From the NCBI GenBank assembly GCA_050117315.1, contig JASFMY010000056.1, positions 1 through 37,365 of the forward strand: a stretch of DNA of 37,365 nucleotides, in the 5' to 3' direction. This document shows, one piece after another, positions 15,836 to 22,155 of the stretch. The stretch comes from JANQIV01 sp050117315. GTDB lineage: Bacteria > Bacteroidota > Ignavibacteria > Ignavibacteriales > Melioribacteraceae. Positions within the stretch are counted from its first letter, which is position 1. Every line of letters starts with the position of its first letter. The position numbers and the translations under genes are program-made. The notes beneath the pieces were generated by a model. It had not been told where the DNA came from and ran no database searches. It saw nothing but the letters and a program-made list of their open reading frames with translations.

Positions 15836-17008
15836 ATGTTAAAAAAGTTTCCGTTTAAAATTACTTTCTGGAATTCGGTTGGATTTGTAATAATTGCTTT
15901 CGGCGTTTATTCCGCAATTTTAAGGTATACAAGGGGACTTGGTGCCGTAACAAATTTATCTGATACTTTCCCTTGGGGTTTATGGATAGGCTTTGATATC
16001 CTTTGCGGTGTAGGATTAGCAGCCGGTGCTTTCACAATTTGTGCTGTTACACACATTTTCCATATTGAAAAATTTAAACCGCTTACCCGGCCTACAATAT
16101 TAACTGCTTTTTTGGGGTACGCATTTGTTGCTTTGGCATTGATGTTTGATCTAGGTAAATGGTATAACATATGGCACCCGTTGATTATGTGGAACCCTGC
16201 TTCCGTTATGTTTGAAGTTGCCTGGTGTGTAATGCTTTATTTAACAGTATTGTTTCTCGAATTTCTTTCATTTGCACTACAGAAATTCAACTGGGTGAAA
16301 ACATTAAACATAATAAGGAAAGCCATTGTGCCTATTTATATTTTGGGGATTATACTTTCAACACTGCACCAATCGTCGCTTGGTTCGCTCTACTTAATAG
16401 TTCCCTTTAAAATGTATCCTCTATGGTATACAAGTTTTCTTCCATATTATTTTTATATCAGTGCAATCTCTGTCGGCTTTGTAATGATAATTTTCGAATC
16501 ATACCTGAGCGCAAGGGCGTTTGGTCATGGTTTGAATATCAATCTATTAAGCCGGGTAGCAAAAATAGCTTACGTGTTTTTAATAATTACAGTGCTGGCT
16601 AAGTTTATTGACCTTACGCTTGAAAACAAACTTGGATACTTATTCCTGAATCTTCCCGAAACTTATTTCTTTTGGGGCGAAATTTTTATCGGGTTTATTA
16701 TTCCGATAGCGTTGTTGTCCCGTAGAGAAGTAAGAGAGAGCAGGTTCTGGTTATACATCACTTCAATTTTTGTAATAGCCGGCTTCTTGTTTAATAGGTT
16801 GAATGTAAGCATTACTTCTCTTATGCGGTCGTCCGGTGTTGAATATTTCCCTTCTATTTATGAAATAGGTATAACAATGATGCTTGTTACAGTCGGGATA
16901 TGGTTGTTTAGTTTACTTTCAAATTACTTCCCGGTTTTTGAACATGAAGAAGAAGTTCACCGGGAGTTGAACGAAGAATACAAAAGTGAAGGTTTAATAG
17001 CACATTAA
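15836..17008 (+). CDS. NrfD/HybB-like integral membrane quinone-interacting subunit
   Basis: 390 residues, almost wholly hydrophobic, with about ten membrane helices. It opens KFPFKITFWNSVGFVIIAFGVYSAILRY, followed by TFPWGLWIGFDILCGVGLAAGAFTICAV, the HybB signature region (PWGLWI plus GxxLAAGAF). A strong ribosome-binding site (AGGGAGGATG) precedes the ATG, overlapping the end of the ferredoxin gene. HybB/NrfD proteins bind menaquinone and need no cofactor of their own. With the ferredoxin it forms a two-subunit core like Geobacter CbcTU, where the catalytic partner is a cytochrome. Direction of electron flow is not shown by the sequence. Confidence 0.92.
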   Translation: MLKKFPFKITFWNSVGFVIIAFGVYSAILRYTRGLGAVTNLSDTFPWGLWIGFDILCGVGLAAGAFTICAVTHIFHIEKFKPLTRPTILTAFLGYAFVALALMFDLGKWYNIWHPLIMWNPASVMFEVAWCVMLYLTVLFLEFLSFALQKFNWVKTLNIIRKAIVPIYILGIILSTLHQSSLGSLYLIVPFKMYPLWYTSFLPYYFYISAISVGFVMIIFESYLSARAFGHGLNINLLSRVAKIAYVFLIITVLAKFIDLTLENKLGYLFLNLPETYFFWGEIFIGFIIPIALLSRREVRESRFWLYITSIFVIAGFLFNRLNVSITSLMRSSGVEYFPSIYEIGITMMLVTVGIWLFSLLSNYFPVFEHEEEVHRELNEEYKSEGLIAH

Positions 17009-17021
17009 TAGGAAAAATGAA

Positions 17022-17723
17022 GTGAAAGATTATAAAAATATGATGTGTGTTTGGATGAGTTCCGGTGTAGTTGAATATAAACTATGCGACAGAAAATTCG
17101 ATTGTGAAAACTGTCAGTTTGATAAAGTAATAAGAAACAAGATATCTACTGAACAGAAAAACGATTACTATTCATTTGACATTATTGATGAAGTAATAAA
17201 TAAAATTAATAATGAAGCTTATGATAGCCGCTATACCTACTTGAATAATTTTATGATGTTGAAATATTTGTTTGTTTCCAAATATTACATTGGATTCAGC
17301 CCTCTAACTTCATTCCTGCTTGATAATGTTGAGATATCTTCTTTATGTTCGCGGGGAAGAAACATCTTAAAGGGTAATCCTATGCTGAAATTAAACTGGG
17401 AATGGGGTTCAATAGAAATTGAAGCCCCGTTCGATTTTACATGTCTCGGCCAGTTTGAAGGACTAAATAATTCCAACAATCGAACACCTTGGTTCGGATT
17501 AATAGATTTAAAGGAAAATGAAAAATTAGGCTCAATAACTAAAGATGAATATCAAAATTCATTGAGATCTATTTCGAAAGAATTGTCAATAATTAAGAGA
17601 GATATAGGAGCAACTCCAAATTACATGCAAGATGGGGGCACCCCTGAAAAATCGTTAAGCAAAAGAATAGGTAAGGAAAAGTATTTGGAACTACTAAAAA
17701 AAGTTATCGAAATAAAATCGTGA
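17022..17723 (+). CDS. Cysteine-rich GcvH-like (degenerate lipoyl-fold) protein
   Basis: 233 residues; I take the GTG at 17022 because GGA lies 8 bp upstream, while the later ATGs lack one. The N-terminus carries a CVWMSSGVV...C...C..C motif (Cys 9, 22, 28 and 31), a possible metal or FeS site that I know from GcvH-like proteins beside electron-transfer genes. Residues about 78-165 follow the H-protein fold (YYIGFSPLTSFLLDNV, GNPMLKLNWEWGSIEIEAP, PWFGLIDLK). The lipoyl-lysine position is Trp128, so it cannot be lipoylated. It lies 13 bp after the NrfD-like gene in the same operon. Together with the 223-residue protein it makes two GcvH-like partners for one FeS/NrfD core. Function unknown. 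Confidence 0.72.
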   Translation: MKDYKNMMCVWMSSGVVEYKLCDRKFDCENCQFDKVIRNKISTEQKNDYYSFDIIDEVINKINNEAYDSRYTYLNNFMMLKYLFVSKYYIGFSPLTSFLLDNVEISSLCSRGRNILKGNPMLKLNWEWGSIEIEAPFDFTCLGQFEGLNNSNNRTPWFGLIDLKENEKLGSITKDEYQNSLRSISKELSIIKRDIGATPNYMQDGGTPEKSLSKRIGKEKYLELLKKVIEIKS

Positions 17724-17790
17724 ACTACTAAAAGGAATTTTGATAATTTTTTTCCTTATATTCCCACATTAAAGTTAATTTAAAAATTAA

Positions 17791-19401
17791 ATGAAAAATT
17801 CATTTTTCAATAAATTAGCTGTAAAACTTACAATAATCACTTCAATTATACTATTCATTACCTTAGCGGTACAGTCTTTTTTTACATCCAAAACTTTACA
17901 GGAAGATCTAGTTAGAGCATGTGCACTTAATACATATAGAATGAGTGAAATAATAAAAAATGCTACATTGTTTGGAATGCAGCGGAACAATAGGAATGAT
18001 ATTCAGGAAGTTGTTAAAAACATTTCACTTGAAAAAGGATTGGAAGCCATACGTATTTATGATAAGAGCGGTATGATTGTTTATTCAAATAATCTTACCG
18101 AACTAAATAATATGATTGAAATAAATTCCGGTATTTGTTCCCCGTGTCATTTTTCTTCGGTTCCGCTTGAGGACCTATCAATTGAAGACAGGATAAAAAT
18201 AGAAATCAATAAAGACGATACGAGAACCTTGGTGTTGTTAAACCCTATTCAAAATTATGAATCGTGCTATACTGCGGATTGTCATGCACACAATAATAGT
18301 GTAAAAGTACTCGGTGTTCTCGAAGTTAAAGTTTCTTTAAAAAAAGTTGACGACATAATTGCCGCAAATGTTGATAATGTTTTACTGAATTCATTAATAG
18401 AAACAATTATTCTTGCAATTGTAATTGGGATATTGATTAACTTCTTTATAAATAACCCGATAAGTAAAATATCACAGGGAATTGGTGAAATTGCAAAAGG
18501 GAATTTGAAATACAATATTGATTTAAAACGCAACGATGAATTGGGAATTGTAGCAAGCCAGTTTAATAAGATGTCGGAAAAACTTAAAGCGGCATACAAT
18601 GAAATTCAAAAATGGAATGAAACACTGAACCAAAAAGTTGAAGAAAAAACAGAGGAATTAAAATCGGTTTACGAACAGGTTGTGCAAATTGAAAAACTTG
18701 CTTCACTCGGCAAACTTTCTTCAACAGTCGCGCACGAGTTAAATAATCCGCTGGAAGGAATTCTTACTTATAGCAAGTTAATTGCTAAAAAACTAAGTAA
18801 ACTTGGGAACACGGCGGAGTTAGATAAGATGCAGGAATTCTTAAAACTGATTGCAGACGAATCTTCAAGATGCGGGAAAATTGTTAAAGACCTTTTGATT
18901 TTTTCACAACAGCATGAAGAGGAATTTGTGGAATACGATATTGTTGAAGTCATCAACAAAAGCGTTTTGATGATTAATCATCTTCTTGAATTAAATAAAA
19001 TAAGGCTGGAAAAAATATTTGATAAAGATGAATTAAGAATAAACTGTAACGGGCAGAAACTTCAGCAAGCACTTATGTCGCTGCTTATAAATGCTGTGGA
19101 ATCAATACAAGAAGATGGAATTATTAAAGTCACCTTGAATCAGTTTAAAGACAAAATTTCAATTAGAATTACAGATAACGGAACCGGGATAAGCGACAAA
19201 GACTTATCTCATATATTTGAACCCTTTTATTCAACCAAACAAAAAATGAAGGGAACAGGTTTAGGACTAGCAGTTGCGTACGGCATAATTAAAAGTCACA
19301 ACGGGGAAATTGAAGTTGAAGAAACTTCTCCGCGGGGCACAACGTTTTTAATTAAACTCTCTGTTAATAACGGAAATAATAAAAATGAACAACAGCCATA
19401 A
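17791..19401 (+). CDS. Sensor histidine kinase with periplasmic c-haem motifs
   Basis: 536 residues: membrane helix 1 (about 10-32), periplasmic domain (33-198), helix 2 (about 200-221), HAMP (222-275), coiled coil, HisKA with H-box STVAHELNNP (phospho-acceptor His315) and HATPase with DNGTGISDKD and GTGLGLAV motifs. The periplasmic domain holds CSPCH (116-120) and CYTADCH (159-165), a CxxCH and a CX4CH. I take these as one or two covalently bound c-type haems acting as redox or gas sensor; the CxxCH...LNPI...C..xxCHAH...VLGVLEV layout recurs in other kinases. Its stop overlaps the start of the NtrC-type regulator by 17 bp, so they form a two-component pair. Haem attachment is predicted, not shown. 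Confidence 0.93.
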   Translation: MKNSFFNKLAVKLTIITSIILFITLAVQSFFTSKTLQEDLVRACALNTYRMSEIIKNATLFGMQRNNRNDIQEVVKNISLEKGLEAIRIYDKSGMIVYSNNLTELNNMIEINSGICSPCHFSSVPLEDLSIEDRIKIEINKDDTRTLVLLNPIQNYESCYTADCHAHNNSVKVLGVLEVKVSLKKVDDIIAANVDNVLLNSLIETIILAIVIGILINFFINNPISKISQGIGEIAKGNLKYNIDLKRNDELGIVASQFNKMSEKLKAAYNEIQKWNETLNQKVEEKTEELKSVYEQVVQIEKLASLGKLSSTVAHELNNPLEGILTYSKLIAKKLSKLGNTAELDKMQEFLKLIADESSRCGKIVKDLLIFSQQHEEEFVEYDIVEVINKSVLMINHLLELNKIRLEKIFDKDELRINCNGQKLQQALMSLLINAVESIQEDGIIKVTLNQFKDKISIRITDNGTGISDKDLSHIFEPFYSTKQKMKGTGLGLAVAYGIIKSHNGEIEVEETSPRGTTFLIKLSVNNGNNKNEQQP

Positions 19402-20734
19402 AATATTAATTGTTGACGACGAAAAAATTGTCCGCGAATCTTTAATGCACTGGTTTCAAGAAGACGGCTATAAAGTTGATACTGCTGTAAGCGGAGAAGC
19501 TGCATTAAAAATTTTTGAAAAAGGGAAATATGATTTAGTTCTTACAGACATGAAAATGCCCGGCATAGGCGGGTTGGAAGTACTTCAGAAAATTAAAGAT
19601 GTAGATGAGGATTGTGATGTTGTTTTGATCACCGCTTATGCCTCTGTTCCCACAGCTATAAAAGCTTTAAAAGAAGGCGCTTATGATTATGTTACTAAGC
19701 CTATAGACCCCGACGAACTTGCGCATCTTGTTAATAAAGCCCTTGATAAAAAAGACTTACAGAAAGAGAATATAATTCTAAAAGAAAGTATTGATGAAAT
19801 TGTTAAACCCGATAACCTGATTGGTGAAAGTGTACAGATGAAAAAAATTTTTGAAATGATAAGATCGGTTGCACCCGCGGATACCACCGTAATGATTAGG
19901 GGTGAAAGCGGCACGGGAAAAGAGCTAGTTGCCAAAGCCATACACATTAACAGTAAAAGGAAATACTTTCCTATTGTAACGGTTAACTGCGGTGCTTTAT
20001 CGGAATCTATTCTTGAAAGTGAATTATTCGGGCATGAGAAGGGAGCCTTTACCGGAGCACATTACAAGCGGAAAGGTAAATTTGAAATGGCGGACGGAGG
20101 AACTATTTTCCTTGATGAGATTGGCTCCGTCTCTCAGAAAATGCAGATTGAATTGCTTCGTGTGATTGAATCAAAACAGTTTATGCGGGTCGGCGGTAAC
20201 GAAAATATATCAAGTGATTTTAGGGTAATAGCGGCAACAAACGAAGCTTTGGAAGACCTTGTAAAAGAAGGGAAGTTTAGAGAAGACCTTTTTTACAGGC
20301 TGAATGTATTTTCAATTTATCTTCCGCCGCTTAGAGAAAGAAAGGACGACATACCCCTGCTGGCTTATTATTTCCTTGATAAGTTCAATAATGCTATGAA
20401 CAAAAACGTTAAAAAAATATCCAACGAAACATTGGACTTTCTTTCAAACTATGAGTGGCCGGGTAATGTTAGGGAACTGGAAAATGCAATTGAACGCGCC
20501 GTTGTTATCGGTAAAGGTGATGAAATAGTTCCCGAAAATCTGCCGTTTAAACAACACCAGCTCAATAAAAGAACAGATAATTCATTAGCTGCGGTTGAGA
20601 AAGAACATATCTTGAAAATGCTGCTGGAGAATAATTGGAATATCTCCAGGTGCGCATCTTTACTGGGGATCGACAGGGTAACGCTCTACAACAAAATTGA
20701 GAAATACGAATTAAAAAATTATAAAGAGCAATGA
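19385..20734 (+). CDS. NtrC-family sigma-54 response regulator
   Basis: 449 residues: receiver domain (1-120, acidic pocket DDE at 11-13, phospho-acceptor Asp55 in LVLTDMKMP, Lys in TKP), AAA+ domain (about 140-375) with Walker A GESGTGKE (173-180), intact GAFTGA (220-225) and Walker B GTIFLDEIG, and Fis-type helix-turn-helix at the C-terminus (ISRCASLLGIDRVTLYNKIE). It overlaps the kinase gene by 17 bp and the next gene by 4 bp (ATGA). Phosphorylated by the haem kinase, it should open sigma-54 promoters; the -24/-12 site at 14320 heading this same operon is the obvious target, giving an autoregulatory loop. Family certain; target inferred. Confidence 0.95.
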   Translation: MNNSHKILIVDDEKIVRESLMHWFQEDGYKVDTAVSGEAALKIFEKGKYDLVLTDMKMPGIGGLEVLQKIKDVDEDCDVVLITAYASVPTAIKALKEGAYDYVTKPIDPDELAHLVNKALDKKDLQKENIILKESIDEIVKPDNLIGESVQMKKIFEMIRSVAPADTTVMIRGESGTGKELVAKAIHINSKRKYFPIVTVNCGALSESILESELFGHEKGAFTGAHYKRKGKFEMADGGTIFLDEIGSVSQKMQIELLRVIESKQFMRVGGNENISSDFRVIAATNEALEDLVKEGKFREDLFYRLNVFSIYLPPLRERKDDIPLLAYYFLDKFNNAMNKNVKKISNETLDFLSNYEWPGNVRELENAIERAVVIGKGDEIVPENLPFKQHQLNKRTDNSLAAVEKEHILKMLLENNWNISRCASLLGIDRVTLYNKIEKYELKNYKEQ

Positions 20735-21243
20735 AAATAAACATTGCTCCGTTAGAATTTTCCAACCAAGATTTACTTGCCAAATTAAAAACAACTCTTA
20801 CACAGGTTCTAAAACAAGAAGTAGATTTTATTGATCTGGAAATAGACCTGCAAAAATATTATTCATCCGAAAGAGGGCAGTATTACTCAACCAAAATAAT
20901 TGAAGATGTTTCAAAGATAACCGTACAAAACGATAAAATAGTAATACTTGTAAATGTAGATTTGTACATTCCTATTTTTACGTTTGTATTTGGAGAGGCG
21001 CAGCTTAACGGAAATATCTCAATTGTGTCGATTTGCAGACTACATGAAGAATTCTATGATTTGAAACCAAACCAAGAATTGCTTTTTCGGCGTACTTTAA
21101 AAGAAGTAATCCACGAACTCGGGCATAACTTCGGGCTTATCCATTGTAAAGATTGGAACTGTGTTATGCATTCGTCAATGGGAGTTGAAGAAGTTGATAT
21201 AAAAAGTTACGAATTCTGCAAAACCTGCCGGTCAAATCTTTAA
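20731..21243 (+). CDS. Archaemetzincin-type zinc metalloprotease
   Basis: 170 residues without signal peptide. The C-terminus carries the archaemetzincin signature HELGHNFGLIHCKDWNCVM...S......DIKSYEFCKTC, that is HExxHxxGxxH plus the four structural cysteines of the second zinc site. The Met of the Met-turn is present in CVMHSS. Length matches the usual 170-190 residues. The start codon overlaps the stop of the response regulator (ATGA), which implies translational coupling. The stop codon TAA is the first triplet of the dispersed repeat that follows. A role in cytochrome or sensor turnover would suit the operon but is speculation; substrates of bacterial family members are not known to me. 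Confidence 0.9.
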   Translation: MKINIAPLEFSNQDLLAKLKTTLTQVLKQEVDFIDLEIDLQKYYSSERGQYYSTKIIEDVSKITVQNDKIVILVNVDLYIPIFTFVFGEAQLNGNISIVSICRLHEEFYDLKPNQELLFRRTLKEVIHELGHNFGLIHCKDWNCVMHSSMGVEEVDIKSYEFCKTCRSNL

Positions 21244-21536
21244 TCCGCCTTCGCTTTCACTACGGCGGACCTGCCTGCCCCGAACCAATGCTGTCAACTT
21301 AAGGATTGTCATTCTGTGATGGTTTTACACGGGATCTATTTTTTAGAAGATTCCCGATTAAAGCATTCGGGAATGACTCCTATTATTATAAATGTAGTTT
21401 TAAGTTGACAGCATTGGCCCCGAACAGGGATGCCCTTAGCACCGGCAAGACAGGCGAGAGGGCAGGGTTTAATTCCCCGTCGTTTGCGGCGGAACAGGGT
21501 CCGGTTCGCGAATTGCCCCGAGGGTCATACCATTAA
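21241..21536. repeat. Dispersed intergenic repeat, copy 2, interrupted by a MITE-like element
   Basis: This fills the gap between two convergent genes. The outer parts (21241-21284 and 21418-21536) share ordered blocks with 391-496: TAATCCGCCTT, CTACGGCGGAC, GGGTTTAATTCCCCGTCG, CGGCGGAACAGGG, CCCCGAGG and TCATACCATT. The block CCTGCC...GGCAAGACAGGCGAGAGGGCAGG is present only here. The repeat supplies the stop codon of the archaemetzincin gene. Confidence 0.7.
21285..21417. mobile_element. MITE-like element (133 bp, 18-bp perfect inverted ends, 7-bp target duplication)
   Basis: The left end CCAATGCTGTCAACTTAA (21285-21302) and right end TTAAGTTGACAGCATTGG (21400-21417) are perfect inverted repeats. 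They are flanked by identical 7-bp direct repeats CCCCGAA (21278-21284 and 21418-21424), the mark of a transposition. Inside is a hairpin ATTCCCGA...TTCGGGAAT and no coding sequence. It must have been moved by a transposase encoded elsewhere. It sits inside an older dispersed repeat, so it is the younger insertion. Confidence 0.85.
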
Positions 21537-21539
21537 TTG

Positions 21540-22007
21540 CTAATTGGAAAGTAATTCTTCGAACAACTGATTTGCTTTTTCCATGCACTCAAGGTTCATT
21601 TCGGAATTTTTGTTTTCCAATTCTTCAAAACTTGTAAATGCAGTTGACTTTTCAGGCTCATCATTTTTTAGAAAAAGAAATTTATAATAATTGCTCAGAA
21701 TTACATTCCCGTTTTTCTTAATAATATCCTGTAAATTTTCCGAACATTTTATTTCATCTAAATTTTCTGTGATAGGAACTGCAACAATACATCCCAAGTT
21801 GCAATTCTCGTTTTCAAGTTTTAAGCATTTGCCGGAAAAACCTTTTTGGGAATCTTCCTTTTTAACTTTTATGGAGGGATTTGATTTTATCAGGTTGACG
21901 AGGTTTTCAAGGTAATTAATAAAATTTTCTTGCGAATTCTTTTTCCCCAAAGTTTTTATACCCTTGTAGTAGTCATTCCATGCTGTAAATATTAATTGCG
22001 AATTCAT
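21540..22007 (-). CDS. Small protein of unknown function
   Basis: 155 residues from the ATG at 22007 (MNSQLIFTAWNDYYKG). The frame is open further upstream but there it is antisense to the chorismate mutase gene, so the shorter form is right. The sequence is helical at both ends with a central part (CLKLENENCNLGCIVAVPITENL) holding Cys-x7-Cys-x3-Cys. No signal peptide or membrane helix. I do not recognise the family. It is convergent with the archaemetzincin gene and divergent from the aromatic-biosynthesis gene, so it is probably transcribed alone from the 148-bp gap at 22008-22155. Confidence 0.6.
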   Translation of the reverse strand: MNSQLIFTAWNDYYKGIKTLGKKNSQENFINYLENLVNLIKSNPSIKVKKEDSQKGFSGKCLKLENENCNLGCIVAVPITENLDEIKCSENLQDIIKKNGNVILSNYYKFLFLKNDEPEKSTAFTSFEELENKNSEMNLECMEKANQLFEELLSN

Positions 22008-22155
22008 GTTAATCCTATAAGCATACTTTTTAAACTTTAAAAAATCTTTAAAAACTATGATCCAAAAAAAATAAGTATACTTTGAAATATCTCTTTTTTT
22101 CTGTAGAATTTTTTTTGTACTTTCTACGTTAATTTTAAAAAAGAAAAACGAACAA

